Below are positions 1 to 12,969 of a DNA stretch of 64,000 nt, piece after piece. The position numbers and the translations under genes are program-made. Positions within the stretch are counted from its first letter, which is position 1. Every line of letters begins with the position of its first letter. The notes under the pieces were generated by a model, which saw only the letters and a program-made list of their open reading frames with translations, made no database searches and was not told the origin of the DNA. The DNA is from Pseudoramibacter sp. (GTDB lineage Bacteria; Bacillota; Clostridia; Eubacteriales; Eubacteriaceae): the NCBI RefSeq assembly GCF_022484225.1, contig NZ_JAKVLT010000001.1, positions 1-64,000 on the forward strand, in the 5' to 3' direction.

Positions 1-49
1 GTTGAGGTCACTCAAAACAACATAGAGATAATCGCGCTTAACACGTTTT

Positions 50-2918
<2,869 letters not shown>

Positions 2919-3034
2919 ATTTACTAGATATGGTTCTCGTAGCTTTCATCGTTCTTATATGAACTTGAAATTGTGTTAATTGCTTTTATTCTCTATGTTG
3001 TTTTCAATGACCTGTATGTTATATAGAAATAACA

Positions 3035-3111
<77 letters not shown>

Positions 3112-3124
3112 AAGACTGTAATAA

Positions 3125-3200
3125 TGGTGGAGATGAGGAGATTCGAACTCCTGACCTCCTGCTTGCAAGGCAGGCGCTCTCCCAACTGAGCTACACCCCC
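3125..3200 (-). tRNA. tRNA-Ala (TGC anticodon)
   Basis: Reverse complement begins GGGGGTGTAGCTCAG, has anticodon loop CTTGCAA (TGC), T-loop GTTCGAATC and encoded CCA at the 3' end. It lies 13 nt upstream of tRNA-Ile in the transcript. The order 16S, tRNA-Ala, tRNA-Ile, 23S is the reverse of the Ile-Ala order of E. coli and B. subtilis spacers. Confidence 0.97.
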
Positions 3201-3217
3201 ATTACAGAATGGTGTGT

Positions 3218-3246
3218 TCTTTTGTGTGAGCAAGTCACACAAAAGA
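3218..3246 (-). other. Hairpin in 16S-tRNA spacer
   Basis: A perfect 12-bp stem (TCTTTTGTGTGA paired with its complement) with a 5-nt loop lies between the 16S 3' end and tRNA-Ala. There is no T-run after it on the transcribed strand, so it is not a terminator. It probably belongs to the precursor-rRNA processing structure; that role is inference. Confidence 0.5.
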
Positions 3247-3275
3247 GAATGTACCATGACTCCCTGTTTTCTCCC

Positions 3276-4807
<1,532 letters not shown>

Positions 4808-4998
4808 TTTACTCGAACAGCTTACGCTGTTTTAAGTTCTATCTGGTTGCTTTGTTTACCCACAGTCTGCTCTGTGCTCGATTTAAAGCAGTTCTCACTG
4901 CTCCGGAATCTAAAGGTTTTTTGGTTTGTGTTTTTCCAGGTTTTATGGTACTATTCTCTTTTCTATGACCTGCCGTCGCTATCAGCGACAACTTCTTT

Positions 4999-5027
4999 AT
5001 TTTACCAGCTCATCTTCATCTTGTCAA
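4999..5027 (-). promoter_or_regulatory. rRNA promoter, gene-proximal
   Basis: On the minus strand: TTGACA (5022-5027), a 17-base spacer, TAAAAT (4999-5004). An A-tract lies directly upstream of the -35, as in UP elements that strengthen rRNA promoters. Confidence 0.85.
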
Positions 5028-5097
5028 GAACTTTTTTAAAAAGTTTTTTGAAGATTTGATTTGCTGTTCGAAGCCGTCATTCGCGACAACGATGGTA

Positions 5098-5126
5098 ATT
5101 ATAGCAAAATTGAAATTGTCTGTCAA
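5098..5126 (-). promoter_or_regulatory. rRNA promoter, middle
   Basis: On the minus strand: TTGACA (5121-5126), a 17-base spacer, TATAAT (5098-5103), a perfect sigma-A consensus. The block AAAAAAGTTC in front of the -35 is identical to that of the gene-proximal promoter. Confidence 0.88.
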
Positions 5127-5192
5127 GAACTTTTTTCAATTTTTACTGCTTCTTCATGAGGGCTTCACGCGCTCAACTCAGAAAGCTTTTAT

Positions 5193-5221
5193 ATTTTATT
5201 GTTTTATTCTCGGTTTGTCAA
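5193..5221 (-). promoter_or_regulatory. rRNA promoter, distal
   Basis: On the minus strand: TTGACA (5216-5221), a 17-base spacer, TAAAAT (5193-5198), again with an A-run upstream of the -35. It stands back to back with the smpB promoter. Confidence 0.8.
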
Positions 5222-5240
5222 GCTTTTTTTTGAAACTTTA

Positions 5241-5268
5241 TTGTATTTTTTGAAATTAATGTTATACT
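5241..5268 (+). promoter_or_regulatory. smpB promoter
   Basis: TATACT (5263-5268) with a weak TTGTAT (5241-5246) 16 bases upstream. The -10 ends only 8 bases before the smpB ATG at 5277, so the predicted transcription start falls at or next to the start codon. Confidence 0.5.
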
Positions 5269-5276
5269 ACCTCTAT

Positions 5277-5735
5277 ATGAAAGCACAATCATCTATTAAA
5301 ATCATCGCGAAGAACCGCAAGGCTCGGCATGATTACTTCATTGAAGACACTTACGAAGCGGGGATCGTGCTTGTGGGCACAGAGGTCAAATCTCTGCGCC
5401 AAGGTAAAGCAAGTTTAAAAGAAAGTTTTGCTGATTTTAAAGACGGAGAACTTTATGTCTATCAAATGCACATTTCTCCCTACGAACACGGCAACATCTA
5501 CAACAAAGATCCTCTGCGCACCCGCAAGCTTCTGCTTCATAAAAGAGAACTCAGCCGGCTGTACGGTTTAAAACAGCGTGAAGGCTATACGCTGGTTCCC
5601 CTGACCCTTTATTTTAAAAACGGGAAAGTCAAACTGGAACTGGCCCTGGCCAAAGGGAAAAAATTATACGACAAACGGGACAGCATCGCCAAACGGGATG
5701 CCGACCGCCGGATGCGCCGCCAGCTTCGCCGCTGA
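5277..5735 (+). CDS. smpB: SsrA-binding protein SmpB
   Basis: SmpB (152 aa) binds tmRNA and delivers it to stalled ribosomes for trans-translation. The family hallmark is at the N-terminus: [20 protein letters not shown] followed by [15 protein letters not shown]. The C-terminal tail is very basic ([14 protein letters not shown]), the part known to enter the mRNA channel. The open frame extends further upstream to 5199, but homologues start at the MKAQSS position, so I place the start at 5277. No Shine-Dalgarno precedes that ATG and the -10 box is immediately upstream, so translation may be leaderless. tmRNA lies 40 bases downstream, a functional pairing common in Firmicutes. Confidence 0.95.
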   Translation: MKAQSSIKIIAKNRKARHDYFIEDTYEAGIVLVGTEVKSLRQGKASLKESFADFKDGELYVYQMHISPYEHGNIYNKDPLRTRKLLLHKRELSRLYGLKQREGYTLVPLTLYFKNGKVKLELALAKGKKLYDKRDSIAKRDADRRMRRQLRR

Positions 5736-5775
5736 GGCTGACGGCCTGAATCTTTTATTGATGATCTTCTATTAT

Positions 5776-6173
5776 GGGGATGTAAAGGTTTCGACGGGGA
5801 TACCGATAAGTTGTAAGCGAGCAAGTGCGCCGGTCACTTTAAAAAACAGGCACTTAAATTTAAACGCAAAAGATAATCAAACAACTGGTTATCGTATGGC
5901 GTTAGCTGCTTAAGCAGTTTTCGTACGATAATCACCGCAGCTCAATATAGCTGCACGTCCCCTCGGGTTCACCTGCTGGTCTGAGGCTGACGTTCATGAA
6001 AGCAGGGATCTGTTTCGGGAAGCTGTTCCGATCCTGAAACAAATTCAGGGACTGGTTCAGATGGGCCGCGCTGCCGGAGGCCTTTCTGAATGAGATTAAC
6101 CCGGCAGATACGCTCGTAGAAAGCAGCGGGGACGTATTTTCGGACGTGGGTTCGACTCCCACCATCTCCACCA
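5776..6173 (+). ncRNA. ssrA: tmRNA (SsrA)
   Basis: The tRNA-like ends are clear: 5' GGGGATGTAAAGGTTTCGACGG and 3' GTGGGTTCGACTCCCACCATCTCCACCA, where GGGGATG pairs with CATCTCC and CCA is encoded. The tag reading frame runs from about 5866 to the TAA at 5911-5913 and encodes AKDNQTTGYRMALAA, ending with the typical ALAA degron recognised by ClpXP. No separate promoter is obvious in the 40 bases after smpB, so it may be processed from a joint transcript. Length about 398 nt is slightly long but normal. Confidence 0.97.
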
Positions 6174-6186
6174 ATTTGACACACAA

Positions 6187-6228
6187 AAAGATCCGGATTC
6201 CTTATTTGGAATCCGGATCTTTTATTTT
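6187..6228 (+). terminator. Rho-independent terminator after tmRNA
   Basis: Stem AAGATCCGGATTCC pairs with GGAATCCGGATCTT around a TTATTT loop, followed by a T-rich tail. It closes the smpB-ssrA unit. Confidence 0.9.
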
Positions 6229-6293
6229 GCCGCCGATGTTGTGGCACACGGCCTCTAAATGCTTTTTAAAGGACTGTCTGTCATCTTTTGAAG

Positions 6294-6665
6294 TCAGGAG
6301 GTATTTTTTCGTATCACCATGAGCACAAAAATCGCCGCAACGTACAATAAAGTCTGCACACCGTCCATGTGGCCGGCGATCATCCCCCGGGCGATGGCGA
6401 AGATCAGCGCTTCCAGCACCGCCTCCATCGTGTGGGCGTAAATCATGCGGATAAATTCCGTGCAGATGATGAGATTCAGGCTGAGTTCCAGATAATGCTG
6501 GAGGTGCTTAAAAGAATCGGTCAGGGACGCATCGACATGCACGTGGCCGAACAGGCTGACCAGATTGATCGCGATAAAAATCAGCAAAAGCAGCGCGATG
6601 CCAAGCTCGACAATTTTCAGCGCCACTTCAAAAAAATCCGTGGCTCTTTTTTTGATCTGATTCAT
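6294..6665 (-). CDS. PsiE-like small membrane protein
   Basis: A 123-aa integral membrane protein with about four hydrophobic segments (roughly residues 15-40, 60-75, 85-100 and 105-120). Length, topology and the pattern around YLELSLNLIICTEFIRMIYAHTME resemble the phosphate-starvation-inducible PsiE family (PF06146), whose biochemical role is unknown. A good ribosome binding site, AAGGAG, lies 7 bases before the ATG. It diverges from the dCMP deaminase gene across about 70 bases and seems monocistronic. The PsiE assignment is from memory of the family, not a search. Confidence 0.6.
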   Translation of the reverse strand: MNQIKKRATDFFEVALKIVELGIALLLLIFIAINLVSLFGHVHVDASLTDSFKHLQHYLELSLNLIICTEFIRMIYAHTMEAVLEALIFAIARGMIAGHMDGVQTLLYVAAIFVLMVIRKNTS

Positions 6666-6738
6666 GATTTTACTCCTTTAGTCAATATCCTGATTATGCT
6701 AAACTAAACTTAATCTTATGAATACGAAGGAATTCAAA

Positions 6739-7218
6739 ATGAAAAGAAAAGATTATTTAAGCTGGGACCAGTATTTCATGGGCATTGCCCTGCTGTCCGC
6801 CAAGCGCAGCAAAGACCCCCACACCCAGGTGGGTGCCTGCATCGTCAGCCCGGACAAAAAAATCTTATCCATGGGCTACAACGGCATGCCCATCGGCTGC
6901 GACGACGATGTCATGCCCTGGGGCAGCGAAGGCGATCCCCTGGACACCAAATACCTCTACGTCTGCCACGCAGAGTTCAACGCCATTTTAAACAGCGGCG
7001 CCAAAACCCTGAAGGGGGCGACCATTTACGTCACCCTCTTCCCATGCAACGAATGCACCAAGGCGATCATTCAGTGCGGCATTAAAAAAGTGGTCTATCT
7101 CGAAAACAAATACCCGGACTCCGACGCCGTCATCGCCGCCAAGCGCATGATGGACATGACCGGCATCACCTACGTTCAATACACCAGAGCGGACCGTGAC
7201 GTCAGCCTGAAATTATAA
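6739..7218 (+). CDS. dCMP deaminase family protein
   Basis: Zinc-dependent cytidine/deoxycytidylate deaminase fold, 159 aa from the chosen start. The catalytic motifs are visible: CHAEFNAI (zinc His and proton-shuttling Glu) and PCNECTKAI (two zinc Cys), plus the N-terminal SKDPHTQVGACIV block. Family members convert dCMP to dUMP for thymidylate synthesis; B. subtilis ComEB is related. The frame opens at an ATG at 6718, but AAGGA at 6727-6731 is well spaced for the ATG at 6739 and the first ATG has none, so 6739 is preferred. It converges on metH with only a few bases between the two stops. Confidence 0.88.
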   Translation: MKRKDYLSWDQYFMGIALLSAKRSKDPHTQVGACIVSPDKKILSMGYNGMPIGCDDDVMPWGSEGDPLDTKYLYVCHAEFNAILNSGAKTLKGATIYVTLFPCNECTKAIIQCGIKKVVYLENKYPDSDAVIAAKRMMDMTGITYVQYTRADRDVSLKL

Positions 7219-7221
7219 CAC

Positions 7222-9648
7222 TTACTTGCCAAAAACTTCTTCCGCAATGGCCACGCCGGCTTTGGCATCTTTGCCGTAATAGTCGGCGTGAATTTTTTTC
7301 GCATAAGCTTCGTTCATCACGGCGCCGCCGACCATCACCTTGATGTCCGGATCGGCGGCCTTGATCATTTCAATGGTCGTTTCCATATTCTTCACCGTCG
7401 TCGTCATAAGGGCGCTGAGCCCTACGAGCTTCACGTTTTCTTTCACCGCCGTTTCAACGATAATTTCGGGGTCCACATCTTTGCCGAGGTCGATGATCTG
7501 GTAGCCGTAGTTTTCCATGATCGTCTTCAGAATATTTTTGCCGATGTCGTGGACATCCCCTTTGACTGTCGCCAGAATGACTTTGTTTTTCTGAACGTCG
7601 GTTTCCGCGCTCATGTGCTGTTTCAACACCGCAAAGGCGTTCTGCACCGTTTCCGCCGCAAAAATCAGGTTCGGCAAAAACACTTCGCCGGTTTCAAACA
7701 AATCCCCGATGACATCCAGCCCCGGAATGAGGTCGCCGTTGATAATGGCCATGGGATCCTGGGTTTTGAGGGCTTCTTCGACCGCCGGCACGATTTCATC
7801 TTTCAAGCCGTCCACGACCATCTGCTTCATATCGGCCTGTTCTGCCTGATCTTGATTTGAAGCTGAATGGTCTTCTTCATCCTGATTTTTCTGATTTTCC
7901 TGAACCGCCGTTTTTTCGGGCACGGCCGTCTGCTTGTCATGCTTGTGGGCTGCCACGTAATCCATGCAGCCTTCGTCGATGCCGGACAGGGCCCTGTAAG
8001 CGGAAATGGCGTTCATCATTTCCGTATCCCCGACTTTGAGAATCGGCGTGTCCAGCCCGGCGGCCAAAGCCATGGTCAGAAAAGTCTTGTTGATCAGGCG
8101 GCGGTTCGGCAGCCCGAAGGAGATGTTGCTGACCCCGAGAACCGTCGGCACCCCGTATTTTTCTTTTACCAGCGTAAGCGCCAGCAGGGTTTCCCCGCAG
8201 GCCTTCTGCTGGGCCGACGCGGTGAGCACCAGACAGTCGATGGCCACGTTGTTCTGAGAAATGCCCAATGATTTAGCGTGTGCGATAATTTTGTCGGCGA
8301 CTTTGAGCCGGTCTTCCGCCGTTTTGGGCAGGCCGTTTTCGTCGAGGGCCAGCCCCAGCACACCGGCGCCGTAGCGGGCCACCAGCGGCAGGATCGCGTC
8401 CCGGGATTCCGCTTCCCCGTTCACTGAATTGATGAGCACCTTGCCCGGATAGGTCTGAAGCACCGCTTCGATGACTTCGGGCTTCGTGCTGTCGATCTGG
8501 AGGGGCAGATCCACCACCTGGCTGATCGCCTTCACCACCCGGAGCATGGTTTCTTTTTCGTCCAGTTCCGGCAGGCCCACGTTGACATCGAGGATGTCCG
8601 CACCCTGACGCTTCTGTTCCATGGCCAGCTGCTTGGCCACGGTCAGGCCGCCCTTTCTCAAATCTTCTTTGAGCGCAGCGCTGGCCGTAGGATTGATGGC
8701 TTCCCCGATGGTTCTCACATCGGTGCCCAGGGTCACCGTCCGGGTCGTCGACGCGATGCGCATGGGCTGGGGTCTCGTCCACGGCGTTTTGTGCGGCAGG
8801 TCCTTTGTCTTTTCAACCAGTTTTGCGATATAGTCCGGCGTCGTGCCGCAGCACCCGCCGAGAATCGCAGCGCCGGCTTCGGCAATCTGCGCCATGATAT
8901 CTGAAAAATCTTCTGCCGAAACGTCGTAGACGGTTTGGCCGTCCACATCCCGCGGCAGACCGGCGTTGGGTTCCACCATAATCGGAACTGACGCCGTATC
9001 GATCAGGGTCTTCACCACGGGCAGCATTTCTTCAGGACCGGTGGAGCAGTTGATGCCAATGGCATCGACCTTGAGATTTTCGAGAATCGTCACCACCGTT
9101 TCAGGGTCGCTGCCCGTCAGGGTCCGGCCGTTGCTTTCGTAAGTCATCGAGGCCACGATGGGCAGATCGCAGGCCCGTCTGGCGCCGATCACCGCGGCCC
9201 GGGCTTCGACGATATCCGTCATGGTTTCGATGAGGATGAGATCCGCACCGGCTTCTGCGCCGGCCCGGGCCGACCGTTCAAAACAGGCTGCGGCTTCTTC
9301 AAAAGTAAAATCGCCGATGTCGCCGATCAGCGCCCCCGACGGACCGATATCCATCGCCACGTATTTGGGGTGCTGGGCCTTTGCAATTTTCACGGCCTGG
9401 CGAATCACTTCTTCCACTGAATACTTTGATGCGGCCATCTTCCGGTCGTTGGCGCCGAAAGTATTGGCGATTAAAATATCCGCGCCGGCCTGAACGTAGG
9501 CGCTTTGAATTTCACCGATGACGTCCGGGTGGGTTATGTTGAGTTCTTCGGGGACCGGGCCTGGATTTTCAATCCGCTTCTGGATCATGCTCCCCATGGC
9601 GCCGTCCAAGTACAGGCGCTGTTTTTTTATTGCTTCTCTAAATTCCAT
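7222..9648 (-). CDS. metH: Methionine synthase (cobalamin-dependent), without reactivation domain
   Basis: 808 aa; transfers methyl from methyl-tetrahydrofolate to homocysteine through cobalamin. The homocysteine domain (about 1-290) has zinc ligands in GINCSTGP (near 200) and GGCCGTTPDYI (near 270). The pterin-binding domain (about 310-570) starts near TIGEAINPTAS. A polar linker rich in Gln, Glu and Asp (about 575-610) precedes the B12 cap and Rossmann domain with the cobalt ligand motif DVHDIGKNI (near 715). The chain ends there, so the AdoMet/flavodoxin reactivation domain of the roughly 1200-aa E. coli enzyme is absent; this short form is common in anaerobic Firmicutes and needs a separate activator. 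GAGGA lies 9 bases before the ATG. No SAM riboswitch fits in the short leader. Confidence 0.95.
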   Translation of the reverse strand: MEFREAIKKQRLYLDGAMGSMIQKRIENPGPVPEELNITHPDVIGEIQSAYVQAGADILIANTFGANDRKMAASKYSVEEVIRQAVKIAKAQHPKYVAMDIGPSGALIGDIGDFTFEEAAACFERSARAGAEAGADLILIETMTDIVEARAAVIGARRACDLPIVASMTYESNGRTLTGSDPETVVTILENLKVDAIGINCSTGPEEMLPVVKTLIDTASVPIMVEPNAGLPRDVDGQTVYDVSAEDFSDIMAQIAEAGAAILGGCCGTTPDYIAKLVEKTKDLPHKTPWTRPQPMRIASTTRTVTLGTDVRTIGEAINPTASAALKEDLRKGGLTVAKQLAMEQKRQGADILDVNVGLPELDEKETMLRVVKAISQVVDLPLQIDSTKPEVIEAVLQTYPGKVLINSVNGEAESRDAILPLVARYGAGVLGLALDENGLPKTAEDRLKVADKIIAHAKSLGISQNNVAIDCLVLTASAQQKACGETLLALTLVKEKYGVPTVLGVSNISFGLPNRRLINKTFLTMALAAGLDTPILKVGDTEMMNAISAYRALSGIDEGCMDYVAAHKHDKQTAVPEKTAVQENQKNQDEEDHSASNQDQAEQADMKQMVVDGLKDEIVPAVEEALKTQDPMAIINGDLIPGLDVIGDLFETGEVFLPNLIFAAETVQNAFAVLKQHMSAETDVQKNKVILATVKGDVHDIGKNILKTIMENYGYQIIDLGKDVDPEIIVETAVKENVKLVGLSALMTTTVKNMETTIEMIKAADPDIKVMVGGAVMNEAYAKKIHADYYGKDAKAGVAIAEEVFGK

Positions 9649-9684
9649 GTGTTCTTATCCTCGTTGGTTTTAAAATTACAAAAT

Positions 9685-9713
9685 AAAATATCATAAAAAC
9701 CTATCCACTTCAA
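9685..9713 (-). promoter_or_regulatory. Possible metH promoter
   Basis: On the minus strand: TTGAAG (9708-9713), 17 bases, TATTTT (9685-9690). It sits between the DUF2442 terminator and metH. The match is modest. Confidence 0.4.
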
Positions 9714-9721
9714 GGACAATG

Positions 9722-9754
9722 TAAAAAACCACCTGCCCGAAAGCAAGTGGTTTT
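9722..9754 (-). terminator. Terminator of the purine operon
   Basis: On the minus strand AAAACCACTTGC pairs with GCAGGTGGTTTT around a short loop and is followed by a T-run. It lies just after the DUF2442 gene that ends the purine operon. Confidence 0.85.
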
Positions 9755-9759
9755 GCGCA

Positions 9760-10104
9760 TTATTCTTCTGTCTGAGCGAGGTCGCAGAAAACGCTTCCCC
9801 AGATTTCCTCGTACCGTCTGAAGGCGGTCATCTGCCGGGAAGGCAGTTTGGTGATCCAGCCGCCTTCGTAAATTTCTTTGGCGCTGACTTTTAAAACGCC
9901 AGGCCAGAAAATAGACCTGCGCCTGTCGCGGAAGGAAATCTGAACCCCCTTGAAAAGCTTCGGATCCCGCAGGGGACCGATTTCCGGATCGGTGTCGATG
10001 AGCGGCTTCATGTCGTAATGTTTGACACATTGGTTCTGAAAATGCACTTCGATCACGTAGCCGTCCAGGGGAATCACCTGTACAATTGATGGTACACTTG
10101 ACAT
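9760..10104 (-). CDS. DUF2442 domain protein
   Basis: 114 aa, resembling the DUF2442 family of small soluble proteins of unknown function: an N-terminal beta-rich part (VIPLDGYVIEVHFQNQCVKHYD) followed by a segment describing residues F-KGVQISF and the W-PG motif. It starts 11 bases after purD with its own ribosome binding site and is followed by the operon terminator, so it is transcribed as the last gene of the purine operon. DUF2442 proteins often appear next to DUF4160 toxin-like proteins, but no such partner is present here. I cannot name a function. Confidence 0.7.
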   Translation of the reverse strand: MSSVPSIVQVIPLDGYVIEVHFQNQCVKHYDMKPLIDTDPEIGPLRDPKLFKGVQISFRDRRRSIFWPGVLKVSAKEIYEGGWITKLPSRQMTAFRRYEEIWGSVFCDLAQTEE

Positions 10105-10115
10105 CGCAGCCTCTT

Positions 10116-11372
10116 TTACGCGTCGACCGCAATGTCATTGCGGTGGAAGCAGTCTTTAAAGTGGATCTTGTCGATCTGGCTGTAGGCCTTCTGGCGCGCC
10201 GCTTCCGTGGTATCGCCCAAAGCCGTGACTGCAAGGACGCGTCCCCCGTTGGTGACGACCTTGCCGTCTTTCAGGGCCGTGCCGGCGTGGAACACCACAC
10301 AGTCTTCGACGTCGCCGAGGCCTGTGATTTCATAGCCCTTCTTGTAGCTGGCCGGGTAGCCCCCTGAAGCCAGCACCACAGTGACGGCGTGTTCTTTGCG
10401 CCAGGTGATCTTGCAGTCCGCCAGTTTGCCGTCGATGCAGGCTTCCATGACGTCGACCAGGTCGGTCTGCATCCGGGGCAGCACCACCTGAGCTTCGGGA
10501 TCGCCGAAGCGCACGTTGAATTCCAGCACCTTGGGCACGCCGTCTTTGATCATGAGGCCGATAAACAGCACCCCGACGAAATCCATGCCGTCGGCCTTGA
10601 AGCCTTCGATGATCGGCGTCAGAATGTCGTCCTGAATACGTTTGTTCAGCGCCGGATCGTCAAAGAGGCGGTTCGGCGAGACGTTGCCCATGCCGCCGGT
10701 ATTGAGGCCCTTGTCATCGTCATAGGCCCGTTTGTAGTCCCGGGCGCTTTCCATGGGGACAATCGTATTGCCGTCCACAAAGCACAGAATGGAGGCTTCA
10801 GTGCCTGTCAAATATTCTTCGATGACGGCCGTGTCCCCGGCGTCACCAAATTTCTTGTCGGCCATGATTTCCTTCATGGCCGCTTTGGCATCGGCTTCGT
10901 TTTCAGGAATGACCACGCCTTTTCCGGCAGCCAGGCCGTCGGCTTTAATGACCATCGGGTAGCCGAAAATGCCGAGGTCTTTCACGATATCTTCGTAGCG
11001 GTGATATTCTTTGTACTGCGCCGTTGGAATGTGGTGGCGCATGAGGAAATCCTTGGTAAAGGCCTTGCTCCCTTCAAACTGGGCGCATTTCTTGTTGGGC
11101 CCGAACACGCGGATGCCTGCGGCCTGCATCGCGTCGGCCATGCCCATGACCAAAGGCACTTCCGGCCCCACCACCACAAGATCAACCCCGTGGTCCTGGG
11201 CAAACTTGACGCAGCCGTCGATGTCTTCCACCGACAAATCGACGCATTCGGCGATTTCGGCCATGCCGGCATTGCCCGGTGCACAGTAAATGTGGTCCAC
11301 TTTCGGACTTTGTTTAACTTTCCAGGCAATGGCGTGTTCTCTGCCGCCGCTGCCGATAATCATCACTTTCAT
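10116..11372 (-). CDS. purD: Phosphoribosylamine-glycine ligase
   Basis: 418 aa GAR synthetase (second step of de novo purine synthesis: phosphoribosylamine plus glycine plus ATP). N-terminal MKVMIIGSGGREHAIAWK is the family signature. The ATP-grasp domain spans about residues 100-330, with FGPNKKCAQFEGSKAFTKD, the AAGKGV loop, and the ligand motif LEFNVRFGDPEAQ. Length is typical. GAGGGGAG precedes the ATG; it follows purH by 15 bases in the same operon. A long open frame on the opposite strand here is a codon-bias shadow. Confidence 0.96.
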   Translation of the reverse strand: MKVMIIGSGGREHAIAWKVKQSPKVDHIYCAPGNAGMAEIAECVDLSVEDIDGCVKFAQDHGVDLVVVGPEVPLVMGMADAMQAAGIRVFGPNKKCAQFEGSKAFTKDFLMRHHIPTAQYKEYHRYEDIVKDLGIFGYPMVIKADGLAAGKGVVIPENEADAKAAMKEIMADKKFGDAGDTAVIEEYLTGTEASILCFVDGNTIVPMESARDYKRAYDDDKGLNTGGMGNVSPNRLFDDPALNKRIQDDILTPIIEGFKADGMDFVGVLFIGLMIKDGVPKVLEFNVRFGDPEAQVVLPRMQTDLVDVMEACIDGKLADCKITWRKEHAVTVVLASGGYPASYKKGYEITGLGDVEDCVVFHAGTALKDGKVVTNGGRVLAVTALGDTTEAARQKAYSQIDKIHFKDCFHRNDIAVDA

Positions 11373-11387
11373 GTTCTGCTCCCCTCA

Positions 11388-12941
11388 TTACGCGTGTTTG
11401 AAATGACGCATGCCGGTAAAGATCATGGCGATGCCGTTGTCGTTGCACGCTTTAATGGAATCTGCATCCCGGATCGAGCCGCCCGGCTGGATAATGGCGG
11501 TGATGCCGGCTGCTGCTGCGGCTTTGCACACATCGTCAAAGGGGAAGAACGCATCGGATGCGACCACGGCGCCCTTGCACTTTTCGCCGCCGTGTTCGAT
11601 GCAGCTTTCCATCGGCCAGATCCGGTTCACCTGTCCGGGGCCGTTGGCCACCAGGCATTTGTCCTTCGCTACGGTGATGGCGTTGGATTTCGTGTGCTTG
11701 ACGGCTTTCCACGCAAAGATCAGGTCTTCCATTTCCTTGTCCGTCGGCTTGCGGTCGGTGACCACTTCCAGTTTGTCGTAAAGCTTCACGTCCCGTTCCA
11801 TGACCAGCATGCCGCCGAGCACTTTCTTGGTTTCGTAGCCGCTTTCCCGGTACAGAATGTCGTCGAGGGTCAGCAGGCGCAGGTTCTTCTTCGCCGAGAG
11901 AATTTCTTTCGCTTCTTCAGTGAAGTCCGGCGCGACGACCACTTCGAGGAAAATCTTGACCATCTGTTCGGCGGTCGCCTTGTCGATCACGCGGTTGGAC
12001 GCGACGATGCCGCCGAAGATCGAAGTCGGGTCAGCTTCATAAGCCTTGCGGTAGGCTTCTGAAATCGACTTGTCGCTGGCAATGCCGCAGGGATTGGCGT
12101 GTTTGACCGCGACAATGGTCGGTTCGTCGGTGTATTCTTTTAAGATTTCGAGGGCGCCGTTGGTATCGTTGATGTTGTTGTAGGACAGTTCCTTGCCCTG
12201 AAGCTGTTTGGCGCCGACCAGCGTGCCCTTGTCTTCGCCGATTTCACGGTAGAAGGCCGCCCGCTGATGCGGGTTTTCGCCGTAGCGCAGGTTCTGGACT
12301 TTTTCGTAGGTAAAAGTCACTTTATCCTGGGCCAGAAGATCTTCTTTGTTGTTGGTCTGTTCGACGGATTTGCGTCTTAAGAAATCTGAAATCATCGTGT
12401 CGTAGCTGGCCGTCGTGGCAAAGACCTTGAGCGCCAGATGGTAGCGGGTTTCGTAGCTGGTGCCGCCGTTGCGTTCGATTTCGGTCAAAACCGTTTCGTA
12501 ATCCTTCGGGTCGACAACGACCGTCACGTCATTGAAGTTTTTGGCCGCTGAGCGCAGCATGGTCGGCCCGCCGATGTCGATGTTTTCGATGCATTCCTGG
12601 AAAGAAACCCCGGGTTTCATCATCGTCTTCTTGAACGGATAAAGATTGATGACCAGCAGGTCGATGTTTTCAATGCCCAGTTCCTTGCATTCTTTCTGAT
12701 GTTTTGGGTTGTCCCGGATGTTCAAAATCCCGCCGTGAATCAACGGGTGCAGCGTCTTCACGCGCCCGTCCAGGCATTCTGGAAAACCCGTCACATCCGA
12801 GACGTCTCTGACGTCAAGGCCGCCTTCGCGAAGGGCCTTTGCCGTTCCCCCTGTGGAGATGATGTCCCAGCCGCAGGCCGCAATCCGTTTTGCAAAATCG
12901 ACAATTCCCGTTTTGTCCGAAACTGAAATTAACGCTCTCAT
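11388..12941 (-). CDS. purH: Bifunctional AICAR transformylase / IMP cyclohydrolase
   Basis: 517 aa; catalyses the last two steps to IMP, using 10-formyl-tetrahydrofolate. The N-terminal MGS-like IMP cyclohydrolase domain (about 1-145) shows [24 protein letters not shown] and [15 protein letters not shown]. The transformylase domain (about 200-517) shows [19 protein letters not shown] and the C-terminal QPGGSIRD followed by [11 protein letters not shown]. Complete at both ends. Strong ribosome binding site AAGGAGG. Lies between purN and purD. Confidence 0.97.
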   Translation of the reverse strand: MRALISVSDKTGIVDFAKRIAACGWDIISTGGTAKALREGGLDVRDVSDVTGFPECLDGRVKTLHPLIHGGILNIRDNPKHQKECKELGIENIDLLVINLYPFKKTMMKPGVSFQECIENIDIGGPTMLRSAAKNFNDVTVVVDPKDYETVLTEIERNGGTSYETRYHLALKVFATTASYDTMISDFLRRKSVEQTNNKEDLLAQDKVTFTYEKVQNLRYGENPHQRAAFYREIGEDKGTLVGAKQLQGKELSYNNINDTNGALEILKEYTDEPTIVAVKHANPCGIASDKSISEAYRKAYEADPTSIFGGIVASNRVIDKATAEQMVKIFLEVVVAPDFTEEAKEILSAKKNLRLLTLDDILYRESGYETKKVLGGMLVMERDVKLYDKLEVVTDRKPTDKEMEDLIFAWKAVKHTKSNAITVAKDKCLVANGPGQVNRIWPMESCIEHGGEKCKGAVVASDAFFPFDDVCKAAAAAGITAIIQPGGSIRDADSIKACNDNGIAMIFTGMRHFKHA

Positions 12942-12969
12942 CCTCTATACTCCTCCTTTTTGTTCTTTT

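Larger units (their letters stand above)
4808..5276. other. Intergenic region holding rRNA leader and divergent promoters
   Basis: This AT-rich stretch of about 470 bases has no credible gene. On the minus strand it contains three tandem rRNA promoters and the 16S leader; on the plus strand it contains the smpB promoter. The three minus-strand promoters share an A-rich block immediately upstream of TTGACA, and two of them share GTTGTCGC just after the predicted start point, so part of the region looks like an internal duplication of about 100 bp. Confidence 0.8.

Noticed and set aside
5056..5253. Small ORFs in the AT-rich region between 16S and smpB
   Set aside because: They overlap three clear rRNA promoters, lack ribosome binding sites, and encode Phe/Leu-rich low-complexity sequence.
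5932..6247. Two minus-strand ORFs overlapping tmRNA
   Set aside because: They run antisense through the tmRNA gene and its terminator.
10389..12062. 557-residue open frame on the plus strand opposite purD and purH
   Set aside because: Purine genes here have strong third-position GC bias, which keeps the opposite strand open. The protein is His/Phe/Val-rich, matches no family and has no ribosome binding site.
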